Assembly: GCF_019352895.1 (NCBI RefSeq)
Contig: NZ_JAAAFX010000004.1
Location: 248,001-312,000 of the forward strand
DNA from: Variovorax boronicumulans
Lineage (GTDB): Bacteria > Pseudomonadota > Gammaproteobacteria > Burkholderiales > Burkholderiaceae_C
DNA: 64,000 bases
Direction: 5' to 3'
The position numbers and the translations under genes are program-made. Positions 20,138-30,050 of the stretch are shown piece after piece; the stretch's first letter is position 1; every line of letters begins with the position of its first letter. The notes beneath the pieces are model-generated. The model was not told the DNA's origin, made no database searches, and was given only the letters and a program-made list of their open reading frames with translations.

Positions 20138-20730
20138 TGTCCACCGCACCCGAATTCGGCGCCCTGTCGCCCTCCGTTTCATCCGGCCCCGCTCCCCGTC
20201 CGCTCGCCACCTCGATGCGCCCGACCTTCCGCTTCATGCTCGCGCACCCGGCGCACGTCATCGCGCTGGGCTTCGGCTCGGGCCTGCCGCGCCGGGCGCC
20301 CGGCACCGTCGGCACGCTCTGGGCCTGGGTCGCCTTCCTCGTGATGCAGCTCTGGTTCTCGCCGGCCACCATCGGCTGGGTGATCCTGGCCTCGCTGCCG
20401 ATCGGCTGGTGGGCCTGCACCGTGACCGCGCGCCACATGAACGTGTCCGACCCGGGCGCCATCGTCTGGGACGAGATCGTGGCCTTCTGGCTGATCCTCT
20501 GGCTGGTCACGCCGGCCGGCTTCTGGGGCCAGTTCATCGCCTTTGCCCTGTTCCGCTTCTTCGACGCCGCCAAGCCCGGCCCGGTGGGCTGGGCCGACGC
20601 GCTGTGCAAGCAGAAGAGCGCCACGGCCGACAGCATGCGCTGGAGCATGGCCGGCTTCGGCATCATTTTCGACGACCTGGTGGCCGCCTTCTGCACGCTG
20701 CTGGTGATCGCGCTGTGGCGCGCCTGGTGA
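20137..20730 (+). CDS. pgpA: Phosphatidylglycerophosphatase A
   Basis: Dephosphorylates phosphatidylglycerol phosphate in the inner membrane to make phosphatidylglycerol. 197 residues from the first ATG; MRPTFRF at 20215 is an alternative start. Family motifs: LGFGSGLPRRAPGTVGTLWA, then DPGAIVWDEIVAFWLIL with the essential acidic residues, FRFFDAAKPGPVGWAD, and a final hydrophobic helix at GIIFDDLVAAFCTLLV. Three to four membrane segments are present. Translationally coupled to the regulator upstream and followed 32 bases later by pncC. Confidence 0.94.
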   Translation: MSTAPEFGALSPSVSSGPAPRPLATSMRPTFRFMLAHPAHVIALGFGSGLPRRAPGTVGTLWAWVAFLVMQLWFSPATIGWVILASLPIGWWACTVTARHMNVSDPGAIVWDEIVAFWLILWLVTPAGFWGQFIAFALFRFFDAAKPGPVGWADALCKQKSATADSMRWSMAGFGIIFDDLVAAFCTLLVIALWRAW

Positions 20731-20762
20731 ACGGCCGCTGAGGCATTGCATACTCGGCGGCC

Positions 20763-21275
20763 ATGCACGAAGCCTATTCCCCCCTTCCCGCCCTGGCCGC
20801 CGAGGTCGCCGCGCTGCTGCAGCGCCGCGGCTGGATGCTGGCCACCGCCGAGAGCTGCACCGGCGGCCTGATCGCCGCGGCCTGTACCGAACTCGCCGGC
20901 TCCAGCGTCTGGTTCGAGCGCGGCTTCGTCACCTACTCCAATGCCGCCAAGCATGAATCGATCGGCGTCGACGCGGCACTGATCGAAGCGCACGGCGCGG
21001 TCAGCGAACCCGTGGTGCGCGCGATGGCCGCAGGCGCCGTCGCCCATGCGCACGCGCAGGTGTCGCTGGCCGTCACCGGCGTGGCCGGCCCGACCGGCGG
21101 CACGCCCGACAAGCCGGTGGGCACCGTGTGGTTCGGCTGGTCGGTCGACGGCGTGCTGCGCAGCGAGCGCCGCCGCTTCGACGGCGACCGCGCCACCGTG
21201 CGCGGCGCCACCGCCCACCATGCCCTGCAGACGCTGGCCCTGCTCCTGGCCGACGCCCCTCCTCCCGCACCATGA
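20763..21275 (+). CDS. pncC: Nicotinamide-nucleotide amidohydrolase (CinA C-terminal domain)
   Basis: 170-residue stand-alone CinA C-terminal domain. PncC deamidates nicotinamide mononucleotide to nicotinate mononucleotide in NAD recycling. Signature: ATAESCTGGLIAAACTELAGSS, then VTYSNAAKHESIGV and VTGVAGPTGG. The Ser of AESCTGG is the nucleophile region. Its stop overlaps the next gene by four bases. The pgpA-pncC pairing is common in proteobacteria. Confidence 0.95.
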   Translation: MHEAYSPLPALAAEVAALLQRRGWMLATAESCTGGLIAAACTELAGSSVWFERGFVTYSNAAKHESIGVDAALIEAHGAVSEPVVRAMAAGAVAHAHAQVSLAVTGVAGPTGGTPDKPVGTVWFGWSVDGVLRSERRRFDGDRATVRGATAHHALQTLALLLADAPPPAP

Positions 21276-21763
21276 CCACCACACCCGAACAGACGATCCG
21301 CCGCTTTTACGACGCCTTCGCCCGGCTCGACGCCGACACCATGGCCGCCTGCTATGCGCCCGACGCGACCTTCAAGGACGAGGTGTTCGACCTGCGCGGC
21401 GCACGCGAGATCGGCGGCATGTGGAAGCTGCTGGGCAGCAGCACCAAGGCCAAGGGCGCGGACATCTGGAAGCTTACGTACCGCGACGTGAAGGCCGACG
21501 GCACCCGCGGCCAGGCCCACTGGGACGCGCACTACCGCTTCAGCGCCACCGGCCGCACCGTGGACAACGCCGTCGATGCGCGCTTCACCTTCACGCCCGA
21601 GGGCCTGATCGCCACGCACCGCGACAGCTTCTCCTTCTGGACCTGGGCCCGCCAGGCACTGGGCCTGCCGGGCCTGCTGCTGGGCTGGTCGCCGAGCCTG
21701 CGCCGCAAGGTGCGCGGCACAGCGGCCGCCAACCTCAAGGCCTTCCTGGCCCGCCAACCCTGA
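21272..21763 (+). CDS. NTF2/SnoaL-like family protein
   Basis: 163 residues with the cone-shaped NTF2-like fold: TTPEQTIRRFYDAFARLD helix, the CYAPDATFKDEVF strand region, WKLTYRDVKADG, and a final WTWARQALG segment. Members include isomerases, hydratases and non-catalytic binding proteins, so the function is unassigned. It starts in an ATGA overlap with pncC and is followed by the GNAT gene after 19 bases. Confidence 0.85.
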   Translation: MTTTPEQTIRRFYDAFARLDADTMAACYAPDATFKDEVFDLRGAREIGGMWKLLGSSTKAKGADIWKLTYRDVKADGTRGQAHWDAHYRFSATGRTVDNAVDARFTFTPEGLIATHRDSFSFWTWARQALGLPGLLLGWSPSLRRKVRGTAAANLKAFLARQP

Positions 21764-21782
21764 TTTCCTGGAGCCGCATCCG

Positions 21783-22091
21783 ATGGCCGACATCCGCATC
21801 ACCAACAACGCCGAACTGCACCGCTACGAGGCCTACGCCGGCGACGCACTCGCGGGCTACTGCGAATACAACTTGCTGACCGACGCCATCATGTTCACGC
21901 ACACCGAAGTGCTGCCGGAGAACGAAGGCAAGGGCGTGGGTTCGGCGCTCGCGAAGCACGTGCTCGACGCCGCGCGCAGCGAGGGCAAGCACGTGATCCC
22001 GGTGTGCCAGTTCATCGCGGGCTACATCCGCAAGCACCGCGACTACGCGGACCTGGTGCGGCCGGACATCCAGCGCGCGTTCAAGATCTGA
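21783..22091 (+). CDS. Small GNAT-type acetyltransferase (YjdJ/Gtn-like)
   Basis: 102 residues, the short form of the GNAT fold. The acetyl-CoA loop is in PENEGKGVGSALAKHVLDAA; HVIPVCQFIAGYIRKHRDYADLV is the conserved C-terminal segment with its Cys. These proteins are probable N-acetyltransferases of unknown substrate. TGGAG lies upstream of the ATG. The A of the stop codon is also the first base of the 123-bp inverted-repeat element that follows. Confidence 0.9.
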   Translation: MADIRITNNAELHRYEAYAGDALAGYCEYNLLTDAIMFTHTEVLPENEGKGVGSALAKHVLDAARSEGKHVIPVCQFIAGYIRKHRDYADLVRPDIQRAFKI

Positions 22092-22213
22092 AAACGGGGA
22101 AATGAACCTGCTGCGCCCGCCGATCCCGCACCTGCGGTCCTCACCGCACCTGAGTGCGGCTCCGGTCCTCGATGCAGGCTCGGCGCGCTCGCGACGGTTC
22201 CTTCCCCCGTTTT
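22091..22213. repeat. 123-bp inverted-repeat element between convergent genes
   Basis: Outer arms at 22091-22108 and 22196-22213 match at 16 of 18 positions (AAAACGGGG start, CCCCCGTTTT end). A second, weaker pairing (CGCCGA with TCGGCG) continues inward, and a central hairpin CCGCA-CCTGAG-TGCGG sits near 22145-22160. CCGCACCTG and CGGTCCTC each occur twice inside. Each strand ends in CCCCGTTTT, so it could stop transcription from both neighbours. It may also be a copy of a dispersed palindromic element; no second copy was seen in this window. Confidence 0.6.
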
Positions 22214-22233
22214 GAGGGATCTGCCTCAGGCCC

Positions 22234-23049
22234 TCAGGCGCCGTGGCACTTCTTGAACTTCTTCCCGCTGCCGCAAGGGCACGGGTCGTTGCGTCCCGGC
22301 GTGGCTTCCTTGCGCACCGTTTCGACGCGCGGGCCCATGCTCTTCCAGAGCTGGCGCAGGTCGTAGACGGCCCAGATGGCCTCGCCGAACTCGTCGAGGC
22401 GGCGCTGGCTCACGCTCGGCGGGCCGTCCTCGCTGAACATCGAGAGCTCGGGCTTGCCGGTGTCGTCCTCGGTCAGCGCGACGATGGAATTGAGCGCGTC
22501 GTCGAGCATGCCCGCGGCTTCCTTGTCGCGCGGCGCGGCCCAGTCCTCGGGCCAGTTCTCGACCGCGAACATGAAGCCCAGCGCATAGACCTGCGCGAAC
22601 GAGGGAATCGCCTCGCCGGCCACTTCCTCGCGTTCTTCCTCGGGCAGCGAGGCGATGGCGCCGCGGGTGTCGAGCACCTCGGGCTGGTAGCTGCGGTCGT
22701 CGTCGAGCGCCTCGACGTCGGCGTCGAGCGCCTGCTCGACCTCGCGCCAACGGCGTTTCCAGTGCCAGACGAATTCCATCTGCTGCGCGGCGACGAAGCT
22801 GTCGCCCAGCAGCACGGGCCAGTACTCCGAAGGCGGAATGGCGCGGCGCGAGCAGACCAGCGCGGCCAGGAAGCCTTCGCAGAATTCCCACTGCGGAATC
22901 TCGTCGTCCTTCTCGCGCATCGCGTCGAGCAGGGTGTCGAGCAGGTCGAAATCTTCGGGGCCGAGGGCCTTGTCGGCGCTCGGGTTCACCGAGGTCGCAG
23001 GGGTGTCGTCGGAGGGCGGGGAAGCGGGGGTATCGGGTGTCGTGGTCAT
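22234..23049 (-). CDS. YecA/UPF0149 family protein with SEC-C zinc motif
   Basis: 271 residues. The N-terminal 200 residues are the YgfB/YecA (UPF0149) helical domain ([37 protein letters not shown]). The C-terminus ends in the SEC-C zinc-binding motif [17 protein letters not shown], the same motif that in SecA binds SecB and ribosomes. The protein is probably cytoplasmic and may touch ribosomes or chaperones. Its ATG overlaps the conventional start of the divergent FMN-protein gene, which leaves no separate promoter space and bears on that gene's true start. Confidence 0.93.
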   Translation of the reverse strand: MTTTPDTPASPPSDDTPATSVNPSADKALGPEDFDLLDTLLDAMREKDDEIPQWEFCEGFLAALVCSRRAIPPSEYWPVLLGDSFVAAQQMEFVWHWKRRWREVEQALDADVEALDDDRSYQPEVLDTRGAIASLPEEEREEVAGEAIPSFAQVYALGFMFAVENWPEDWAAPRDKEAAGMLDDALNSIVALTEDDTGKPELSMFSEDGPPSVSQRRLDEFGEAIWAVYDLRQLWKSMGPRVETVRKEATPGRNDPCPCGSGKKFKKCHGA

Positions 23050-24799
23050 GAAAAGGCCGGATAGAGCCCTCTATGATGCAGCAGGCTCCCGGAGAGACAC
23101 CATTTCATCCCCCACGTTTTCCATCTTTCCGGCCCGCTACACCGCCTTTGCGCTGTGCGTGGCGGGCCTCGTCGCCAGTGTCGTCGCCTCGGTCCTGCTG
23201 CCGCAGGCCTGGCTGGCCTGGCTTTCACTGGCCGTGTTCGCCGTGCTCACCGGCGTGGGCGTGCACGACCTGCGCCAGGAACCGCATGCGATCCTGCGCA
23301 ACTACCCGGTGATCGGACACCTGCGTTTCCTGCTGGAATTCATCCGGCCGGAGATGCGCCAGTACTTCATCGAGAGCGACAGCGAAGCCGCGCCCTTCTC
23401 GCGCGCGCAGCGTTCGCTGGTCTACCAGCGCGCCAAGGGCGAGCCCGACAACCGGCCCTTCGGCACGCAGCTCAACGTCACGCTCTCGGGCTACGAGTGG
23501 ATCAACCATTCGATGCAGCCGACGAAGCTGGCCGACCACGACTTCCGCATCGTGATCGGCGGCACGCCCAACCCGGCCACGCCCTCGGGCTTCACCTGCA
23601 CCCAGCCCTACAGCGCCAGCGTGTTCAACATCTCGGCCATGAGCTTCGGCGCGCTGTCGGCCAACGCGATCCTGGCGCTCAACCAGGGCGCCAAGATGGG
23701 CGGCTTCGCGCACGACACCGGCGAGGGCTCGATCTCGCAGCACCACCGGGTGCACGGCGGCGACCTGATCTGGGAGATCGGCTCGGGCTACTTCGGCTGC
23801 CGCAACGACGACGGCAGCTTCAGCGAGGACCGCTTCATCGTGAACGCGCGCGACCCGCAGGTGAAGATGATCGAGATCAAGCTGAGCCAGGGCGCCAAGC
23901 CCGGCCACGGCGGCGTGCTGCCGGCCCCCAAGGTCACGGCCGAGATCGCGGCCGCGCGCGGCGTGCCGATCGGGGTCGACTGCATCTCGCCCTCCTCGCA
24001 CGGCGCCTTCTCCACGCCGATCGAGATGATGCATTTCGTCGCGCGGCTGCGCGAGCTGTCGGGCGGCAAGCCGACCGGCTTCAAGTTCTGCCTGGGCCAC
24101 CCGTGGGAGTGGTTCGCGATCGTCAAGGCCATGCTCGAGACCGGCATCACGCCCGACTTCATCGTGGTCGACGGCGCCGAGGGCGGCACCGGTGCAGCGC
24201 CGGTGGAGTTCAGCGACCACGTGGGCGCGCCGCTGCAGGAAGGCCTGCTGCTGGTGCACAACACGCTGGTGGGCGTGGGCCTGCGCAGCCGCGTCAAGGT
24301 CGGTTGCGCGGGCAAGGTGATCACCGCCTTCGACTTGGCCCGCATGATGGCGCTGGGCGCCGACTGGTGCAACGCGGGCCGCGGCTTCATGCTCGCGCTG
24401 GGCTGTATCCAGGCTCAGAGCTGCCACACCGGCCACTGCCCGACCGGCGTGACCACCCAGGACCCGGTGCGCCAGCAGGCGCTGGTGGTGCCGGCCAAGG
24501 CCGAGCGGGTGCGCAACTTCCATCGCAGCACGCTGCATGCGCTGCAGGAACTGGTGCAGGCCGCGGGCCTCGACCACCCGCAGCAGATCACCGCGCACCA
24601 CATCGTGCGCCGCATCTCCGACACCGAGGTCCGCCTGCTGAGCAACCTGGTGATGCAGGTGCAGCCCGGCGCGCTGCTCGGCCCGCTGGACCAGCAGCAC
24701 ACCGTGTTCCGCATGTACTGGCCGCTGGCCAGTGCGCAGAGCTTCCAGCCCATGGTCCAGGACATGCCCGAACCCCAAGACCAGGCCCTCGCCGCATGA
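23048..24799 (+). CDS. FMN-binding glutamate synthase-like protein
   Basis: Resembles the FMN/Fe-S (alpha-subunit central) domain of glutamate synthase without the glutaminase domain. Two membrane helices come first ([19 protein letters not shown] and the next), then [33 protein letters not shown] and the 3Fe-4S cysteines [12 protein letters not shown]. Redox partner and substrate are unknown. The ATG at 23048 gives 583 residues but overlaps the start of the divergent gene. An ATT at 23102, preceded by GGAGAG at the ideal distance and by a TATGAT box at 23072-23077, would give 565 residues and may be the real start. Confidence 0.9.
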   Translation: MKRPDRALYDAAGSRRDTISSPTFSIFPARYTAFALCVAGLVASVVASVLLPQAWLAWLSLAVFAVLTGVGVHDLRQEPHAILRNYPVIGHLRFLLEFIRPEMRQYFIESDSEAAPFSRAQRSLVYQRAKGEPDNRPFGTQLNVTLSGYEWINHSMQPTKLADHDFRIVIGGTPNPATPSGFTCTQPYSASVFNISAMSFGALSANAILALNQGAKMGGFAHDTGEGSISQHHRVHGGDLIWEIGSGYFGCRNDDGSFSEDRFIVNARDPQVKMIEIKLSQGAKPGHGGVLPAPKVTAEIAAARGVPIGVDCISPSSHGAFSTPIEMMHFVARLRELSGGKPTGFKFCLGHPWEWFAIVKAMLETGITPDFIVVDGAEGGTGAAPVEFSDHVGAPLQEGLLLVHNTLVGVGLRSRVKVGCAGKVITAFDLARMMALGADWCNAGRGFMLALGCIQAQSCHTGHCPTGVTTQDPVRQQALVVPAKAERVRNFHRSTLHALQELVQAAGLDHPQQITAHHIVRRISDTEVRLLSNLVMQVQPGALLGPLDQQHTVFRMYWPLASAQSFQPMVQDMPEPQDQALAA

Positions 24800-25701
24800 C
24801 CCCCCTGCAACGCGGCCGCGGCAGCACATCGACGCGCGTGCAGATGCGCAAGGGCGCAGCCTCCGCGCCGGCCCCGCTCACCGTCCAGGACACGCCGCGC
24901 GACGGCTACGCCGAGTTCCTGCGCACCACGCTGCCCCGGCAGGCCGACACCGTCGCCAGCCACCGGCTGGGCCAGGAGCGCGTCTGGCTCAAGAAGGCCG
25001 GCCCGCGGCATGGCAAATGGGGCTACCGCGTGATGGCCCTGTTCGCCCACGCGCTGCGGCTGGACATCATCAAGCCCGTGCCCAACCCGGGTGGCGAGGC
25101 GGCCGTGGCCATCGAGGCCCGGCGGCTGCGCGAACTGGGCGCGGCCGGGCTGCGCGTGCCCCAGGTGCTGGCGCAGGAGGCGGGCGGCCTGCTGCTGTCG
25201 GACCTGGGCCAGAGCCATGCCACCGTGACCGTGCAGGAGCGCATCGAGCAGGCCGCCGCAGCCGGCCCGGCGTCGCTGCTGGCGGTGTGGCGTGAGGGGC
25301 TCGAAGCCATCGCCGCGGTGCATGCGCGCGGCGTCTACCTGAGCCAGGCCTTCGACCGCAACCTGGTGCAATGCCCCGACGGCGTGATCGGCTACATCGA
25401 CTTCGAGGACGACCCGGGCGAGACCCTGGACCTGGTCGACTGCCAGGTGCGCGACTGGCTCAGCTACCTGCACTCCACCGCCATGCTGGTGCGCGCCGCC
25501 GCGCCGCAGGCCGCGGGCGAGCACTGGCACGCGATGCAGCAGACCGGCGCCAGCGACGCCGTGCGCACGCGCATCGCGGAGGCTTCGCGCCGCATGCGCT
25601 GGCTGCGCAAGCTGCCCGCGAGCCGCCGCTGGGGCCGCGATACGCAGCGCGTGCGCGCGGTGGCGCGGCTGCTGGGGCGCTGGTACCCGGACCCGAATTA
25701 G
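24796..25701 (+). CDS. Kinase-fold protein, possibly a pseudokinase
   Basis: 301 residues overlapping the preceding gene by ATGA. The order of elements resembles lipopolysaccharide (Kdo/WaaP) kinases: VWLKKAG with the ATP-binding Lys near residue 57, VHARGVYLSQAFDRNLV as catalytic loop, and GYIDFEDDPG as the metal-binding DFG equivalent. In active kinases the loop reads H-G-D-x(4)-N; here the Asp position is Gln, though the Asn (RN) and the DFE Asp remain. It may be a divergent kinase or a non-catalytic homologue. No signal peptide or membrane segment is seen. Confidence 0.7.
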   Translation: MTPLQRGRGSTSTRVQMRKGAASAPAPLTVQDTPRDGYAEFLRTTLPRQADTVASHRLGQERVWLKKAGPRHGKWGYRVMALFAHALRLDIIKPVPNPGGEAAVAIEARRLRELGAAGLRVPQVLAQEAGGLLLSDLGQSHATVTVQERIEQAAAAGPASLLAVWREGLEAIAAVHARGVYLSQAFDRNLVQCPDGVIGYIDFEDDPGETLDLVDCQVRDWLSYLHSTAMLVRAAAPQAAGEHWHAMQQTGASDAVRTRIAEASRRMRWLRKLPASRRWGRDTQRVRAVARLLGRWYPDPN

Positions 25702-25758
25702 GGTCGGTTCACGCCGGGATCGCTCGAGCGGCCCGACGCATACGCCGAATGGGCGGCC

Positions 25759-26304
25759 TCAAGCCCGCGCGAGCTGCTCGTCGATGGCGGCCAGAAGGGC
25801 CGGATCCTCGGCGGTCCGGTCGGGTGCGAAGCGCGCAACCACCCGCCCTTCGCGGTTGACCAGGAATTTCTCGAAATTCCACAGCACGTCGCCCGGCTGC
25901 CCGTCGGCGATGCCCATGCCCGTGAGGCGCTCGCGCAGCGGCCCGTCGCCGATGGCCTCGGGCTGCGCGGCCGTGAGCTCGGCGTACAGCGGATGCCGGT
26001 CCTCGCCCTTGACGGAGAGCTTGGAGAACAAGGGAAAGTGGACGTCGTAGTTCAGGGTGCAGAAGCCGCTGATCTCGGCGTCCGTGCCCGGCTCCTGTCC
26101 GGCGAAGTTGTTGGCCGGAAAACCCAGCACCTGCAGGCCCTGCGCCTTCTTCTGCTGGTACAGCTTCTCGAGCCCCTCGTACTGCGGCGTCAGGCCGCAC
26201 TTGGAGGCCACGTTGACGATCAGCAGCACCTCGCCGCGGAAGGGGGCGAGCGTCGTGGGGGTGCCGTCGATCTGGCGGAGGGGGATGTCATAGATGTTGG
26301 ACAT
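25759..26304 (-). CDS. Glutathione peroxidase family protein (Cys type)
   Basis: 181-residue thiol peroxidase that reduces peroxides, usually with thioredoxin or glutathione. Peroxidatic Cys36 is in NVASKCGLT; Trp and Asn are in WNFEKFLV. The Gln of the usual FPCNQF motif is replaced by Asn (FPANNFAGQEPG). The start at 26304 is backed by AAGGAAG; an upstream in-frame codon is less likely. It is tail to tail with the kinase-fold gene and stands 38 bases upstream of nothing on its own strand, so it is probably monocistronic. Confidence 0.93.
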   Translation of the reverse strand: MSNIYDIPLRQIDGTPTTLAPFRGEVLLIVNVASKCGLTPQYEGLEKLYQQKKAQGLQVLGFPANNFAGQEPGTDAEISGFCTLNYDVHFPLFSKLSVKGEDRHPLYAELTAAQPEAIGDGPLRERLTGMGIADGQPGDVLWNFEKFLVNREGRVVARFAPDRTAEDPALLAAIDEQLARA

Positions 26305-26370
26305 GGGGCATCTTCCTTTCAGGGGCGCCATCGTATAGCCGCTGCCCGCATCGCGCAGGCCTGCGCGCGA

Positions 26371-26820
26371 CTAGCCTGCAGGCGGGCCTTCGTAACTCGG
26401 CCCGACCGCCACGCCCAGCGTCGCCAGCCGCTTGCGCATCGACAGCACCGCCTGGTCCTTGCTCAGCAGGCGCGCGCGGTGCACCACCGCGAGGTCGATG
26501 AAGATCTGGTCGTCGGGGTCCTTGCACACGAAGCAGGCGCGCGGTGGCGTGCCCGCCACGATGCGCACCTGCGCATCGAAGGCGGCCAGCACCGCCTCGG
26601 GCGCACGCGCATCCTTGGCGAGCCGCCGCACGATCAGCGGATAGCCGAGCACGCGCGCGAGCTCGACGCGCATCGGCGCGGTGGCCAGCCACTGCAGCAG
26701 GCCCGCGGCCAGCGCCGTGCGCAGCGCGGCCCAGCGCGGGTCGTCGAAGACCAGCAGGTCGAGCACGATGTTGGTGTCGATGACGATCGCGGTGGGGTCG
26801 GCAGAAAGATCAGGGGTCAC
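26371..26820 (-). CDS. PIN domain protein, possible toxin-type RNase
   Basis: 149 residues with the PIN fold acidic residues: IDTNIVLDLL (first Asp), RVELARVL (Glu), KDPDDQIFIDLA (the Asp cluster). This is the group called PIN family putative toxin of toxin-antitoxin systems; such proteins are Mg-dependent endoribonucleases. The start is GTG at 26820, which overlaps the stop of the DUF2269 gene (GTGA). No antitoxin gene precedes it; instead it follows two membrane protein genes, so it may have a housekeeping RNase role. Confidence 0.85.
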   Translation of the reverse strand: MTPDLSADPTAIVIDTNIVLDLLVFDDPRWAALRTALAAGLLQWLATAPMRVELARVLGYPLIVRRLAKDARAPEAVLAAFDAQVRIVAGTPPRACFVCKDPDDQIFIDLAVVHRARLLSKDQAVLSMRKRLATLGVAVGPSYEGPPAG

Positions 26821-27293
26821 GAGAACAGGGCCGGCTTGGCCACCATGAGATAGAAGATGGCGAGCATCGCCACGAAGGCCGGGTAGCCCAGCCATTCCCA
26901 GTAGCGCGCATAGCGGGCGAAGCGTTCGGGCAGCGGCGTGCCATCGCGCGCCGCCGCCTGCGCCATCGCGGCCAGCCGCAGTTGCAGCCACACCACGGGC
27001 AGCCAGCAGGCGCCGGCCAGGACGAACAGGCCCAGCGACAGCATCAGCCAGGGCGTGCCCAGCGGCAGGCCGGCCAGATGCGCCATCGCGAGGCCGGTGG
27101 CCGGCTGCAGCACGATGGTGGGCGTGGTGAACCACCAGTCGGCCCGCACCACCAGCCGCGCCACCACGGCCTGCGCCGCCACGCTGCCGCTGCGGTTGGC
27201 GAAGAACATGTAGTAGGCCGAGCCGAAACCGGTGCCGACCAGCATCACGCTCGACAGGATGTGCAGCCACTTGAGGGTCAGGTAGAGACTCAT
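26817..27293 (-). CDS. DUF2269 family membrane protein
   Basis: 158 residues with four membrane segments. The start, SLYLTLKWLHILSSVMLVGTGFG, is the DUF2269 signature, followed by YYMFFANRSG and ADWWFTTPTIVLQPATGL. The conserved His of KWLH and of nearby helices hints at heme or metal binding but this is not established. It overlaps its neighbours by 4 bases on both sides and so is cotranslated with the DoxX-like and PIN genes. Confidence 0.87.
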   Translation of the reverse strand: MSLYLTLKWLHILSSVMLVGTGFGSAYYMFFANRSGSVAAQAVVARLVVRADWWFTTPTIVLQPATGLAMAHLAGLPLGTPWLMLSLGLFVLAGACWLPVVWLQLRLAAMAQAAARDGTPLPERFARYARYWEWLGYPAFVAMLAIFYLMVAKPALFS

Positions 27294-27640
27294 CGTCTTG
27301 GGCTCGCGAGCAGCCACAGCGCTGCGGCGATGGGCAGGTTCTTGGTCAGGGGCCCGAGCGGATGCAGCCACAGCGCGGGCAGCAGGAGGGTCGCGACCGC
27401 CGTCATGCCGATCATCGCGGCCAGCGCCGCGAGATACACGAGGCGCGTCGGCCGCGCCCACAGCAGCAGGCCCAGCAGCGCGTCGAGCGCCGCGCCGCCG
27501 AGGATCAGGCCGCGCCGCAGCGCCGGGTCGTCGATGCCGGCCGCGACCAGCAGCCCGGAGCTCTGGCCGTTCAGCTCCCAGACGCTGGCCGCCGCGGTCG
27601 CGAGCCACACGAAGACCAGGCTGAAGCGCAGCCACGACAT
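27290..27640 (-). CDS. DoxX-like small membrane protein
   Basis: 116 residues with four membrane segments (LVFVWLATAAASVWEL, LILGGAALDALLGLLLW, LVYLAALAAMIGMTAVAT, NLPIAAALWLLA). The layout and the GPLTKNLPI motif match the DoxX-like group found next to saccharopine dehydrogenase-like and DUF2269 genes. The function is unknown. The stop overlaps the start of the DUF2269 gene by 4 bases. Confidence 0.75.
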   Translation of the reverse strand: MSWLRFSLVFVWLATAAASVWELNGQSSGLLVAAGIDDPALRRGLILGGAALDALLGLLLWARPTRLVYLAALAAMIGMTAVATLLLPALWLHPLGPLTKNLPIAAALWLLASPRR

Positions 27641-27657
27641 GTCGCGGGACGCGGCGT

Positions 27658-28782
27658 TCACGACCGGTGCTCCGATGCGGTCTCGACGCGCCGGTCGGTC
27701 ACCATGCCCCAGCGCGCGAACTCGGGCGCGAACTCGGCCAGCGCCAGCAGGCCGCTGCTGGTGAACGCCCCCACGGGCGCGCTCTCGCCGCGCGCCCAGC
27801 GGCGCGCCAGCAGGATCGCGGCCATGCACGGGATCTCGGGGCCGTGGTCGTCGTCGGCCGCGATGTGCCAGGCCACGCGGGCCGGCTGGCCGGCCGCGTC
27901 GAGGCCCTGCACGCGCACCACCATGCCGCCCAGCGCGGAGCCCAGGAAATCGATGGTGCCCGCGGCCCGGTTGAGCCATTTCGCCCAGCGCGCGGGATCG
28001 GGCAGCAGGCCGGCCCCTCGCAGCGCGGCCAGCGTGGCGAAGGCGCGCTGCGCGAAGCCCAGCTCGAGCGCGGCGCGGAACATCACGCGCTGCGACACGC
28101 CGTAGCGCGCCGGAAAGAGTTCGAGGTCGGGGATGTCGCACAGCGCGCCCCACCGCGGCCGCAGCCGCTCGAAGTGCACGCGCGATGGGCTCGCCCAGCC
28201 GCGCTGCGCCTGCCAGCGGCCGTCGTTCCAGACCTCGATCGGTGCGCCGCAGTAGCCCAGCACCGCAGCCATCGTGGCCTCGCCGCGCGGCGCGGTCTGG
28301 GCCGGCGCGATGCAGGTGTCGATCACGTCGATGCGCAGCCAGCCGCGCGCGAGTGCGTCGACCACGGCCGAGGACAGCGCGGGCACGGTGCTCGCGCCGC
28401 AGACGGCGCTGCGGCCGGCGGCACGAAAGCGCGCATCGAGCGCCGCCGGAAAATCGCAGACGAAGCGGCGCCCGTCCGAGAGATCGATGTAGTGCGCACC
28501 GGCCGCCGCGGCGGCCTCGGCCACGCCATAGCCCTGCACCTGGAACGGGCCGGCCGTGTGGATCAGCAGTTCGATGCCGAGCCGGCGCAGCTGCGCGGCG
28601 AAGTCGGCGGACCAGAGGTCGATGGCGATGCCGACCGCGCCCTGCCCCACCTCGGCCGCCAGCGCCTCGGCGCGCCGCGGGTCGCGACCGCCGATGCACA
28701 GGGCGATGGCCGGGTCGCCGGCCAGCGCGCGCACGATGCGCGCGCCGAAATTGCCGTAGCCGCCGAGGACCAGCGTCTTCAC
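27658..28782 (-). CDS. Saccharopine dehydrogenase NADP-binding domain protein
   Basis: 374-residue Rossmann protein: LVLGGYGNFGARIVRAL is the nucleotide loop, GGRDPRRAEALA the end of strand 2, and DLSDGRRFVCDF lies in the middle. Proteins of this group are oxidoreductases of unknown substrate, distinct from true lysine-pathway enzymes. It stands between phaA (upstream, 37 bases) and the DoxX-DUF2269-PIN genes (17 bases downstream), so it probably belongs to the same long transcript. Confidence 0.85.
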   Translation of the reverse strand: MKTLVLGGYGNFGARIVRALAGDPAIALCIGGRDPRRAEALAAEVGQGAVGIAIDLWSADFAAQLRRLGIELLIHTAGPFQVQGYGVAEAAAAAGAHYIDLSDGRRFVCDFPAALDARFRAAGRSAVCGASTVPALSSAVVDALARGWLRIDVIDTCIAPAQTAPRGEATMAAVLGYCGAPIEVWNDGRWQAQRGWASPSRVHFERLRPRWGALCDIPDLELFPARYGVSQRVMFRAALELGFAQRAFATLAALRGAGLLPDPARWAKWLNRAAGTIDFLGSALGGMVVRVQGLDAAGQPARVAWHIAADDDHGPEIPCMAAILLARRWARGESAPVGAFTSSGLLALAEFAPEFARWGMVTDRRVETASEHRS

Positions 28783-28819
28783 GAAGCGCCGGCCCAGCGG
28801 CCGTCGCTCAAGAGCGCGT

Positions 28820-29998
<1,179 letters not shown>

Positions 29999-30050
29999 GA
30001 TGGATGCTCTCCGTTGATTTGGGCTGGAATGAAAAAAAGGAAAAGGATGT

